The notes under the pieces are model-generated. The model was not told where the DNA came from and made no database searches. It saw nothing but the letters and a program-made list of their open reading frames with translations. The position numbers were made by a program, and so were the translations under genes. This document shows, in pieces, positions 42,114-49,874 of a DNA stretch of 64,000 nt. The stretch spans positions 372,001 through 436,000 of the forward strand of contig NZ_CP015225.1 of assembly GCF_001623525.1 (NCBI RefSeq), read 5' to 3'. Origin of the DNA: Pseudomonas fluorescens (GTDB lineage Bacteria > Pseudomonadota > Gammaproteobacteria > Pseudomonadales > Pseudomonadaceae). Numbering within the stretch: position 1 is the stretch's first letter; each line of letters opens with the position of its first letter.

Positions 42114-43043
42114 ATGGATCGTTTTGATGCAATGCAAGCGTTCGTTCGAGTCGTGGAGGCGGGCAGCTTCACCAAGGCGGCTGAAACCCTGCACATGAGC
42201 AAAACCACCGTGACCCAATTGGTGCAGCAGCTCGAAGCACGGTTGCGAGTCAAGTTGCTCAACCGCACCACGCGCAAGGTCAACGTCACCGCCGACGGTG
42301 CGGTTTATTACGAGCGGGTGATCCGGCTGCTGGCCGACATGGACGATGCCGAGACCAGCGTGTCCGGCGCCCAGGCGCTACCTCGCGGGCGACTGCGTGT
42401 GGACGTGCCGAGCCCGCTGGCCGCGATGATCCTGATACCGGCCTTGCCGGCGTTCTACGCGCGATACCCGGACATCCAGATCGACATGGGCGTCAGTGAT
42501 CGCATCGTCGACATGCTCGATGAAAACGTCGATTGCGTGGTGCGCGGCGGTGAGTTGAGGGATCAGTCGCTGGTCGCCCGACGCGTTGGCGATCTCGCCC
42601 TCGGCGTCTTCGCCGCCCCGAGTTACCTGGCACGATTTGGCCTGCCCGCGCATCCGCGAGAACTGGAAGATTCGCACCACCGCACCGTGGGTTTCCTGTG
42701 GGCACGCACCGGCAAATCCTTGCCCTACGCCATGCGCCGTGACGGTGAGCTGCTCCACGTCAAAGGGCGTTACTCGCTAGCCATCGACGACGGCAACGCC
42801 TACCTCGCGGCTGGTTTGGCGGGGCTGGGGGTGCTCTGGCTGCCCAAGTACATGTCCAGGCCTCATGAAGCGCAGGGTGAGTTGGTGCCGCTGTTCGAAG
42901 ACTGGCACCTCGAGCCGATGCCGCTGTATTTGGCTTATCCTCCGAACCGGCACATCAGCGCCAAGCTGCGAGTGTTCATCGATTGGGTTGTGGAACTGAT
43001 GGCGCAACATGCGCCGGTTGACGCCAAGGGAAGCGCGCAATGA
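42114..43043 (+). CDS. LysR-family transcriptional regulator
   Basis: The 309-residue protein has the LysR HTH (MDRFDAMQAFVRVVEAGSFTKAAETLHMSKTTVTQLVQQLEARLRVKLLNRTTRKVNVTADGA), typical of the branch that controls small oxidoreductases. The substrate-binding part starts at RGRLRVDVPSPLAAMILIPALPAFYARYPDIQIDMGVSDRIVDML. The true start is the ATG at 42114; an upstream in-frame extension is non-conserved. It overlaps the CPBP gene by ATGA downstream and is divergent from the RidA gene. Confidence 0.93.
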   Translation: MDRFDAMQAFVRVVEAGSFTKAAETLHMSKTTVTQLVQQLEARLRVKLLNRTTRKVNVTADGAVYYERVIRLLADMDDAETSVSGAQALPRGRLRVDVPSPLAAMILIPALPAFYARYPDIQIDMGVSDRIVDMLDENVDCVVRGGELRDQSLVARRVGDLALGVFAAPSYLARFGLPAHPRELEDSHHRTVGFLWARTGKSLPYAMRRDGELLHVKGRYSLAIDDGNAYLAAGLAGLGVLWLPKYMSRPHEAQGELVPLFEDWHLEPMPLYLAYPPNRHISAKLRVFIDWVVELMAQHAPVDAKGSAQ

Positions 43044-43774
43044 TCGCCGAAGGACTCGTTGTACTGCTGGATTACACCCTGTATCTGCTGCCGAGCCTGG
43101 CGCTCTTCGGCCTCTGGTTCGCGTTGACGCCCAAGACCCAGACAGCGTTGCGTATCGTGATTGTGCTATTGGCGTTCGTGTTGATGCGCGATGCGATGAC
43201 GCCCTTGGGCATGTGGTCCCTGAACGGCGATCTGCAGATTGGTTTTCTGGCCAACCCGTTCGTCCTGGCGATGTTGGGCGCTTCGTCGCTGCTGTTGGTC
43301 GCGTTGAGCGCGCGCCTGTTGCCGGACTTGTGGCAACTGGTCGTTCTATTCAAAGGCAATCGATTGGCTGGCCTGGTCCTGGGCATCGCCGTGGGTTGCT
43401 TGATCGGCTTGCCGCTGCGGCTTTCTCAAGGGGCTGAAACGGCGATTCCAGGTTATTGGGCCTGGCTGCTCGGCATGACGGTGCTGGCCTACGGGGCCAA
43501 CGCCCTGGAAGAAGTATTGTTTCGTGGTTTCCTGCAGGGCTACCTCGAACTGCACGTCAGCGCCTTGCGAGCAGCGTTGATCAGTGCCGTGGCGTTTTCG
43601 GCGCTGCATGCTTTTCTCGCCTTGAGCGTCACCCCACTCGGTTGGCCCGTGTTGCTGTTTACACTGATAGAGGGCCTGGCCTGCGGGCTCATTCGCATGC
43701 GCTACGGCGTCGTGGCATCGAGCGCTACCCATGGGACGGCGATATTGCTGATCGCCGTGCCGATGATGAGTTAA
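43040..43774 (+). CDS. CPBP-family intramembrane metalloprotease
   Basis: The 244-residue membrane protein has about seven to eight helices and the CPBP (Abi/CAAX) protease motifs: glutamate pair E157-E158 in NALEEVLFRGFLQGYLE, a histidine in AFSALHAFLAL and another in SSATHGTAILL. Family members cleave membrane peptides or prenylated substrates and serve in bacteriocin self-immunity; the role here is unknown. It overlaps the LysR gene by ATGA, so the two are translationally coupled. Confidence 0.9.
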   Translation: MIAEGLVVLLDYTLYLLPSLALFGLWFALTPKTQTALRIVIVLLAFVLMRDAMTPLGMWSLNGDLQIGFLANPFVLAMLGASSLLLVALSARLLPDLWQLVVLFKGNRLAGLVLGIAVGCLIGLPLRLSQGAETAIPGYWAWLLGMTVLAYGANALEEVLFRGFLQGYLELHVSALRAALISAVAFSALHAFLALSVTPLGWPVLLFTLIEGLACGLIRMRYGVVASSATHGTAILLIAVPMMS

Positions 43775-43839
43775 ACCAGGAACAGGCAGGCGCGGTCGAA
43801 GGTTGTATCTCGACCGCTCGACGACAGAGGAGACCCACC

Positions 43840-44232
43840 ATGGACCGATTCACCGGCGGTTGCCTATGCGGCAACGTGCGTATCGAGGCCTCGGGCCGTC
43901 CGTATCGGGTTGGCCTCTGTCACTGCCTCGACTGTCGCAAGCATCACGGGGCGTTGTTCTACGCGGCTGCCGTGTTCCCCCAGGATGCCGTGACGATCGA
44001 GGGTGAAACACGGGATTACGCCGGGCGCTTTTTCTGCCCTCGCTGTGGCGCGTCGGTGTTCGCCCGCACCGGCGATGAAATCGAAGTGAACCTCGGCACG
44101 CTGGATGCCCCCGATCAACTGGTGCCCACCTACGAAAGCTGGACCGTTCGCCGTGAGGCCTGGTTGCCGGCGTTTCCGTTCAGCCGACATTACGCGCATG
44201 ATCGCGAGGGCACCGGGCGGGCTGAGGAGTAG
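43840..44232 (+). CDS. GFA-family (CENP-V/glutathione-dependent formaldehyde-activating-like) protein
   Basis: The 130-residue zinc protein starts at the ATG at 43840 after AGAGGAGA. The zinc-binding cysteines of the GFA fold are visible: GGCLCGNVRI, CHCLDCRKHHGALF and FFCPRCGASVF. These proteins are named for a debated glutathione-formaldehyde activity; function is unclear. It ends close to the convergent aldehyde dehydrogenase gene (44238). Confidence 0.9.
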   Translation: MDRFTGGCLCGNVRIEASGRPYRVGLCHCLDCRKHHGALFYAAAVFPQDAVTIEGETRDYAGRFFCPRCGASVFARTGDEIEVNLGTLDAPDQLVPTYESWTVRREAWLPAFPFSRHYAHDREGTGRAEE

Positions 44233-44237
44233 GGCGC

Positions 44238-45686
44238 TCATTCGAAGCCGACAATCGCCTTGATTTCCAGATACTCCTCGAAGCCGTGAACCCCATACTC
44301 ACGACCATTGCCCGAACGCTTGTAGCCACCGAACGGTGCCATCGGGTTCCACGCCGGGTAGTTCAACAGCACTTGCCCTGCGCGGATACGCGACGCAACG
44401 GCGCGCACAAGATCAAGGTCCTGACCCTGGACATGCGCCCCCAGCCCATAGACGGTGTCGTTGGCGATGGCGACGGCTTCATCCACCGTGTCATAGGCAA
44501 TGATGCACAGCACCGGGCCGAAAATTTCTTCCTGGGCGATGCGCATGGCGCTGTCGACCTGCGAGAAAACCGTGGGGCGGGTGTAGAAGCCTTGTTCAAG
44601 ACCCTCCGGGCGTCCTGGGCCACCGCACACAAGCTTGGCTCCTTCATTCATGCCGACTTCAATCATGGCTTGCACGCGATTGAACTGGGCCTCGTTGGCG
44701 ATGGGACCGAGTACGGTTTCTTCCAATTGCGGATTGCCCACGATGATCGCGTTGGCGGTGGCGGCAGCCAACGCCTCGACTTCTGCCAGCCGATTCCTTG
44801 GCACGATCATGCGGGTCGGTGCGCTGCACGATTGGCCGACGTTGCGAAAAGCCGACATCACGCCCGACGGTACGGCCTTGGCGAAGTCGGTGTCGGGCAA
44901 CAGCACGTTCGGTGACTTGCCGCCCAACTCTTGGGTAACGCGCTTGACCGTAGGGGCGGCTGCCTGGGCCACCAGTGCGCCCGCGCGGTTCGAGCCGGTG
45001 ATGGAGATCAGGTCGATGTCGGGATGCGCCGCCATGGCCGCGCCGACCTCGGCACCGCTGCCGTTCACCAGGTTGAAGACGCCGGCAGGCAGGCCTGCGT
45101 CATGCACCAATTGGGCGAAGAGCAGGGCGCTCAGGGGCGACAGTTCGCTGGGTTTCAACACCACCGTGCAACCGGCGGCAATCGCCGGGGCGACTTTGGC
45201 GGTGATTTGGTACAGCGGCCAGTTCCACGGCGTGATGAGGCCGCAGACGCCAATGGGCTCGCGTTGAATGGCCGTGCCATGCTCAATCTTCTGGAAGGTG
45301 TAAGTGGACAGCACATCGCGGGCCACCCGTACGTGTTCAGCGGCCAGCGGCACTTGCATGGCCCGTGCGAAGCTGATGGCCGCGCCCATTTCCAGCGAGA
45401 GCGCCTGGGCCAGTTCTTCTTTGCGTTCAAGGATCAGTGCATGGATCTTTCCCAGGATTGCCATGCGGGCATCCACCGGAGTCGAAGACCAGCCGGCAAA
45501 GGCTGCGCGAGCCGCCGCTACGGCGCGGTCTACGTCTTCGCCGGACCCTCGGGCGACCTCGGCAATGACGTGCTCGGTAGCGGGATTGACCACGGGCAGC
45601 GTGGCCGGGTATGCCGGAGACAGCCAGTCACCATTGATATAGAACTGCTGGGACGTAGGCGAGGTGTTCAAAAAAGGGGTGGTCAT
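44238..45686 (-). CDS. NAD(P)-dependent aldehyde dehydrogenase
   Basis: The 482-residue ALDH superfamily enzyme oxidises an aldehyde to the acid. The conserved glutamate is in TQELGGKSPNVLLPDTDF and the catalytic cysteine in FRNVGQSCSAPTRMIVP; TPWNWPLYQITAKVAPAIAAGCTVVLKPSELSP is the cofactor region. The ATG at 45686 is preceded by GGGAGCC; another ATG five codons upstream (45701) is possible. It is the last of the minus-strand genes of the D-amino-acid-type cluster and probably handles the aldehyde made there, though 203 bp with a terminator separate it from the FAD enzyme. Confidence 0.92.
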   Translation of the reverse strand: MTTPFLNTSPTSQQFYINGDWLSPAYPATLPVVNPATEHVIAEVARGSGEDVDRAVAAARAAFAGWSSTPVDARMAILGKIHALILERKEELAQALSLEMGAAISFARAMQVPLAAEHVRVARDVLSTYTFQKIEHGTAIQREPIGVCGLITPWNWPLYQITAKVAPAIAAGCTVVLKPSELSPLSALLFAQLVHDAGLPAGVFNLVNGSGAEVGAAMAAHPDIDLISITGSNRAGALVAQAAAPTVKRVTQELGGKSPNVLLPDTDFAKAVPSGVMSAFRNVGQSCSAPTRMIVPRNRLAEVEALAAATANAIIVGNPQLEETVLGPIANEAQFNRVQAMIEVGMNEGAKLVCGGPGRPEGLEQGFYTRPTVFSQVDSAMRIAQEEIFGPVLCIIAYDTVDEAVAIANDTVYGLGAHVQGQDLDLVRAVASRIRAGQVLLNYPAWNPMAPFGGYKRSGNGREYGVHGFEEYLEIKAIVGFE

Positions 45687-45833
45687 CCAACGGGCTCCCA
45701 TAGAGCGGTGATAGCACTGCCGGCGACAGATCCTGAGGCCGTTTTCTTCTCGATAAACTAACAAAGCGGCCCGGATGGGATATGCCGTTCTCAAGCCTGG
45801 CAAAGAAGAATCTGCTGTATCTGCCGGGCTAAC

Positions 45834-45877
45834 TTGGCAAAAAAATGGCGACGCCCGTCCAGGTCAAAAAGGGCGTC
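45834..45877 (-). terminator. Rho-independent terminator for the FAD oxidase gene
   Basis: On the minus strand GACGCCC (complement of 45871-45877) pairs with GGGCGTC (complement of 45850-45856), and the stem is followed by GCCATTTTTTT. It lies 13 bp after the stop at 45890 of the minus-strand FAD oxidoreductase gene, so it should end that transcript before the aldehyde dehydrogenase gene. Confidence 0.8.
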
Positions 45878-45889
45878 CAGTCGCTTGTG

Positions 45890-47071
45890 TCAAATGAGTC
45901 TGCCGGTGCCGGGCGTGCTCATCTGGGGCATTGTCAGGGCGGTCGGTTCGGTGAACCTGCGAATATCGAAGGGGCTGATCAGGGTGCGGGTGCTGCCGGT
46001 GCTGATCAGCTCGGCCATGACGTCGCCGACGCCCGGGCCGAGCTGGAAGCCATGCCCGCAGAACCCAAAGGCATAGAACAACCCCTTGACCTTGCCGCTT
46101 GGGCCCATGATCGGCAGCGAGTCTGGCGTATAGCTTTCGATGCCGCTCCACACCCGGATGATGTTGAGGTTCGCCACCCCGGGCAGCAGGCGGCTCATCT
46201 GCTGCATCTGGTTGAGCAGGCTCTCGGGCTTGAAGTAGGCGCGACGGTTGATCATGTCCGGTTTGCAGCGGTTGCCGCCACCGATGATGAGATTGCCTCG
46301 GGGGATCTGCCGGAAGTAAATCACCTCTTCCTTTATCTTGGTGAACACGCCGATCACGGTCGGCAAGGCATAGGGCACAGGTTCGGTGACCGACATCTGT
46401 GGGCCATTGGCTTGCAACGGCACCGCTTCGTCGAATTGCTCGGACAGCTTCGCCCCCCACGCGCCCGCCGTGATCAGAAGTTGCTCAGCGATGAATAGCT
46501 GGCCGTTGGTGGTGGTCACGTGGAAATGGTCATTCTCCTTTCGTACCGTGGCGACTTCCGTTCGCTCGCGGATGCTGGCCCCGGCCCGTGTCGCCGCGCG
46601 GGCAAATGCCGGGGCTGCCAGGCGCGGGTTGGCGTGGCCGTCGTGCGGGGCGTACGAGCCGCCCTTGACCTCCGCGCCGAGGAACGGGAAACGCGCGTGC
46701 AACGCCTTGCCGGTGATGATCTGCAAGTCCAGCTCCCGGGCTTCGGGGGCGGCGGCGTAGGCTTCAAGCTCGGCGATTTCGTCCTCGCGATAACAGACGC
46801 GCATATGGCCGCTGGGGATGAACTCCAGGTCATCGCCAATCAACTCGGGGAGCCGTTTCCACAATCCGTACGAGCGATTCGACAGTTCCAATTGGCCGAG
46901 GAATCGCCCTTGGCGTCGCACGTTGCCGAAATTCACCCCACTGGCGTATTGGCCGATCAGATCGCGTTCCAACAGGGTCACCGAGTGCCCACGCTGGCGC
47001 AGAAAGAATGCCGACGCCGACCCCATGATGCCGCCGCCGATAATCAATACATCGCTTTTTTCTGGCTTCAT
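45890..47071 (-). CDS. FAD-dependent D-amino-acid/opine oxidase-like subunit (paralogue of 60477)
   Basis: The 393-residue DAO-family flavoprotein has the dinucleotide motif VLIIGGGIMGSASAFFLRQRG near the N-terminus and the closing VWSGIESYTPDSLPIMGPS...GFCGHGFQLGPGVGDVMAELI. It is similar over its whole length to the gene at 60477-61631, with near-identical stretches such as GQYASGVNFGNVRRQGRFLG and YAPHDGHANPRLAAP. The 60477 copy lies with two partner subunits; this one does not, so it may act alone or share them. It is probably cytoplasmic. Confidence 0.9.
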   Translation of the reverse strand: MKPEKSDVLIIGGGIMGSASAFFLRQRGHSVTLLERDLIGQYASGVNFGNVRRQGRFLGQLELSNRSYGLWKRLPELIGDDLEFIPSGHMRVCYREDEIAELEAYAAAPEARELDLQIITGKALHARFPFLGAEVKGGSYAPHDGHANPRLAAPAFARAATRAGASIRERTEVATVRKENDHFHVTTTNGQLFIAEQLLITAGAWGAKLSEQFDEAVPLQANGPQMSVTEPVPYALPTVIGVFTKIKEEVIYFRQIPRGNLIIGGGNRCKPDMINRRAYFKPESLLNQMQQMSRLLPGVANLNIIRVWSGIESYTPDSLPIMGPSGKVKGLFYAFGFCGHGFQLGPGVGDVMAELISTGSTRTLISPFDIRRFTEPTALTMPQMSTPGTGRLI

Positions 47072-47134
47072 GATATTCCCTCGAAAATCCTCGACCGCGG
47101 TTCAATAGCAATACAAGACCTGGCCCAGCCCCCC

Positions 47135-47230
47135 TGTGGCGAGGGAGCTTGCTCCCGCTTGAGTGCGAAGCGCTCACCGCTTTTTTTGGGGCCGCTGCGC
47201 GACCCAGCGGGAGCAAGCTCCCTCGCCACA
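47135..47230. repeat. REP pair (REPIN), reverse-complement sibling of 38280-38374
   Basis: Inverted GAGGGAGCTTGCTCCC arms with centre CTCACCGCTTTTTTTGGGGC, the reverse complement of the 38280-38374 centre apart from small changes. It lies between the FAD oxidase and the RidA genes. Confidence 0.9.
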
Positions 47231-47237
47231 GGTTCAT

Positions 47238-47642
47238 CTAGGCCGTCGGGAAGGCGTGCACACGTGCCAGCGCTTCGATTTCGATCAGGTACCCATGGTG
47301 CAAGGCCGGAACGGGCACTACCGCACGCGCGGGCCGGTGTTCGCCGAGATAGTGGGCGTAGATCTGGTCGAAAGCCGGCCAGTGTTCGATGCCGACGACA
47401 TAGATCGTCACCTTCAGCAGGTCACTGGGGCTGCGGCCTGCCGCGCCGAGAATCGCCATCAGGTTGTCCAGGGCGATGGCGGCTTGCACTTCGAACGGTT
47501 GGTCGACGCTGTGGCTGCCATCGGCGCGTACCGGCAGTTGCCCGGACACGTACAAGACGCCCTGGTGCAAGACCGCCTGGGTGTAATGCCCGCCCGCTGC
47601 GGCCGCCTGGGTCGTGTGAATCAACTCGATTTCACCAGCCAT
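47238..47642 (-). CDS. RidA-family protein in D-amino-acid-type cluster
   Basis: The 134-residue protein starts at the ATG at 47642 and overlaps the upstream PLP enzyme gene by 11 bp. It has the full RidA pattern: HYTQAVLHQGVLYVSGQLPVRADGSHSVDQPFEVQAAIALDNLMAILGAAGRSPSDLLKVTIYVV, with the catalytic arginine in HRPARAVVPVPALHHGYLIEIEALARV. Coupling to a PLP-dependent enzyme and a neighbouring FAD amino-acid oxidase fits removal of imine/enamine products from D-amino-acid breakdown. Confidence 0.92.
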   Translation of the reverse strand: MAGEIELIHTTQAAAAGGHYTQAVLHQGVLYVSGQLPVRADGSHSVDQPFEVQAAIALDNLMAILGAAGRSPSDLLKVTIYVVGIEHWPAFDQIYAHYLGEHRPARAVVPVPALHHGYLIEIEALARVHAFPTA

Positions 47643-48768
47643 GCAGACGACTCCAGGTGTGCACCGCGCCCGAGGCATCGCAGGCGTGGTAGTCAGGGAA
47701 TTGCGCACCGGTGGCGCAGGCGTGGTTGGGCAGGATGCGCAGGCGACTGCCGATGGAAAACCGCTCGGTGATATCGATGTCCCCGGGACTGGAAAGGGTG
47801 ACGATACCGTGCTCCTGGTTGGCGCTGCAGAGCAGGGCGCCCTCGATCCAGTCGCCGGCTTCGCTGCACACTTGCCCATACCCGAAATCCCGCTGCTGGC
47901 GCTGGGTACCCCGATCACGACTCATGGCCATCCAACCGGCATCGGTGATGATCCAGCCTTTGTCCGGCTGATGGCCGATCACGGTGGTCAGTACGCTCAG
48001 GGCCAGCTCATCCGCCTGGCAAACACCGATGTTGTGCATCACCAGGTCGAAGAACACATAGACGCCAGCGCGCACTTCAGTGACGCCCTCCAGGCTTTGT
48101 GCCGAAAGTGCCGTGGGTGTGGAGCCGATGCTGACCTCGGGGCAGGCCAGCCCGGCTGCGCGGATGCGCTGGGCGGCGCTGACGCAGAGGTGGCGTTCTT
48201 GTTCGGCCAAGGCTTGCAGCGCTTGGGGCGTATCGAGCTCGTAGCTGGACCCGGCGTGGGTCATGACGCCGCAAAGCTGCATGCCGCCTTCGCTGAGTCG
48301 CCGTGCGATGTCGACGAGTGCATCGTCTTCAGCGCGCACGCCGGAACGATGGCCATCGCAATCGATCTCGATCCAGACCTCGAAACGCTCGTCGTGCTGC
48401 CTGCCGAAATCGACGATGGCCTGCGTCGCCGCCAGGCTGTCGGTCAAGATGCTCAATCGACAGCCCTTGCGCCGCAGCCTCAGGGCCTGGGCCAGTTTGC
48501 CAGGTGCCATGGACACGGCATAAAAGATGTCGCGGATGCCGTCGGCGAAGCAATGCTCGGCTTCCTTAAGGGTCGACACGGTGATGGCGTTGGCGCCTGC
48601 TGCAAGCTGCGCCCGGACCACCGGCAGGCATTTGCTGGTCTTGATGTGCGGGCGCAAACGCACGCCCAAGGCATCCATGCGTTGTTGCATGCGCTGAATA
48701 TTGCGCTGCATTCGCGGCATATCGATGAGCGCGACTGGAGTATCGAGGGAAGCAATTGAGACTGGCAT
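47632..48768 (-). CDS. D-threonine aldolase / D-serine dehydratase-type PLP enzyme
   Basis: The 378-residue fold-type III PLP enzyme has Lys43 in RPHIKTSK as Schiff-base lysine, the family segment YAVSMAPGKLAQALRLRRKGCRLSILTDS, and the C-terminal metal site LPNHACATG (His and Cys). These enzymes cleave D-beta-hydroxy amino acids or dehydrate D-serine; which one is not clear. It is divergent from the LysR gene and lies upstream of a RidA gene, with the FAD oxidase and aldehyde dehydrogenase further on, supporting D-amino-acid catabolism. Confidence 0.9.
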   Translation of the reverse strand: MPVSIASLDTPVALIDMPRMQRNIQRMQQRMDALGVRLRPHIKTSKCLPVVRAQLAAGANAITVSTLKEAEHCFADGIRDIFYAVSMAPGKLAQALRLRRKGCRLSILTDSLAATQAIVDFGRQHDERFEVWIEIDCDGHRSGVRAEDDALVDIARRLSEGGMQLCGVMTHAGSSYELDTPQALQALAEQERHLCVSAAQRIRAAGLACPEVSIGSTPTALSAQSLEGVTEVRAGVYVFFDLVMHNIGVCQADELALSVLTTVIGHQPDKGWIITDAGWMAMSRDRGTQRQQRDFGYGQVCSEAGDWIEGALLCSANQEHGIVTLSSPGDIDITERFSIGSRLRILPNHACATGAQFPDYHACDASGAVHTWSRLHGW

Positions 48769-48845
48769 GAACGAGGCTCGCGGGTGAAAGACAGGTTCGA
48801 CTCTACTCAGTCATCGTAAAGCCGTGGTTCAATGCCCTGTCATCA

Positions 48846-48868
48846 ATCATTAAGTTGAACTGAATGAT
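48846..48868. promoter_or_regulatory. LysR-type inverted repeat overlapping the LysR start
   Basis: ATCATT (48846-48851) and AATGAT (48863-48868) form inverted arms with an 11-bp spacer, the classic T-N11-A LysR layout. The right arm overlaps the ATG of the LysR gene (48864), suggesting autoregulation and control of the divergent PLP enzyme operon. Confidence 0.5.
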
Positions 48869-49748
48869 CAGCCTCGAAGACCTGCGTATGGCCGTGACGC
48901 TGGCACGCTGCGAATCGTTGAGCGCCGCTGCCAGGGCCCTCAATGTCTCGCCACCGGCGCTGTCCATGCGCTTGCGCAAACTGGAGACGCTCCTGGGCCT
49001 GACCTTGGCCAATCGCGACGCCCGGCGGCTGAGCCTGACCGCCGACGGCGAGCGTTTCTCGCGCCAGAGTGCGCTGTTGCTGGAACAGCTGGAGGCGCTT
49101 CCCGAATCGTTCAGGCAGCAAGACGATCAACTGGCCGGCACCCTGAGGCTGGCGGCACCGTTCGGCTATGGACGCCAACGCCTCGCGCCGCTGCTGGCCC
49201 GTTTTGCCAGGTTGCACCCGCAGCTATGCCTGCATCTGGATCTCCGGGAAACGCCCTGGCCTGACCGTCATGACAGCGATGCGGTGATTCACATCGGTCA
49301 CCTGAGCGACAGCCAGTGGGTCGCCCGGCCCCTTACGCAAAATGACCGTTGGCTGTGCGCGAGCCCCGCTTACCTGGAGCAGAACGGCACACCGTTAGCG
49401 CCGGAGCAACTCGCCGAGCATCGTTGTATCTGTATTCGTGAAAACGATGAAGATGTCACCCTGTGGCACCTGCGCAACGCGCACGGGCGCAAGACCCTGC
49501 GGATCAAGCCTGCCTTGTTGAGCAACGATGGCAGCGTGGCTCGACGCTGGGCCGAACAGGGCCTGGGGCTGGTGCTGCGTTCGCAATGGGACGTCAACAA
49601 AGCCATCGCCGACGGCCGCCTGGTACGGGTGCTCGCCGATTGGCAATTCGACAGCGCCCCAATCAACCTGCTGGTGCCCTCGCGCAAACTGCGCAGTGCA
49701 CGGGTGCAGGCGTTGGTGAGTTTCCTGGAGGCCGAACTGAAGGTCTGA
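48864..49748 (+). CDS. LysR-family transcriptional regulator
   Basis: The 294-residue protein has the LysR HTH (ISLEDLRMAVTLARCESLSAAARALNVSPPALSMRLRKLETLLGLTLANRDARRLSLTADGERF) and a substrate domain starting QLAGTLRLAAPFGYGRQRLAPLLARFARLHPQLCLHLDL. It is divergent from the PLP/RidA operon and probably activates or represses it in response to an amino acid. An inverted repeat overlaps its start. Confidence 0.93.
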   Translation: MISLEDLRMAVTLARCESLSAAARALNVSPPALSMRLRKLETLLGLTLANRDARRLSLTADGERFSRQSALLLEQLEALPESFRQQDDQLAGTLRLAAPFGYGRQRLAPLLARFARLHPQLCLHLDLRETPWPDRHDSDAVIHIGHLSDSQWVARPLTQNDRWLCASPAYLEQNGTPLAPEQLAEHRCICIRENDEDVTLWHLRNAHGRKTLRIKPALLSNDGSVARRWAEQGLGLVLRSQWDVNKAIADGRLVRVLADWQFDSAPINLLVPSRKLRSARVQALVSFLEAELKV

Positions 49749-49770
49749 ACAGGACACTGTTCCTACCGAC

Positions 49771-49797
49771 CCACCGCCATCGCGAGCAAGCTCGCAC
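49771..49797. repeat. REP copy, inverted partner of the IS-split REP
   Basis: CACCGCCATCGCGAGCAAGC and following bases are a REP of the second class, in opposite orientation to the REP that the IS110 element has split (49844-49851 plus 51029-51049). Together they were once an intact pair. Confidence 0.8.
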
Positions 49798-49843
49798 AAT
49801 GGATCGGCGGCGTTTCCTGAACCCGTGCCCACCACCACCCCCC

Positions 49844-49851
49844 TGTGGGAG
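49844..49851. repeat. REP fragment at the left IS junction
   Basis: TGTGGGAG is the left part of a REP that continues at 51029 (CGAGCTTGCTCGCGATGACG). Joining the two parts gives an intact REP as at 41483, so this is the insertion target. The last two bases, AG (CT on the minus strand), are the core also found at the other junction. Confidence 0.85.
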
Positions 49852-49874
49852 ATTCTATGGTGCAGGACTACCCC

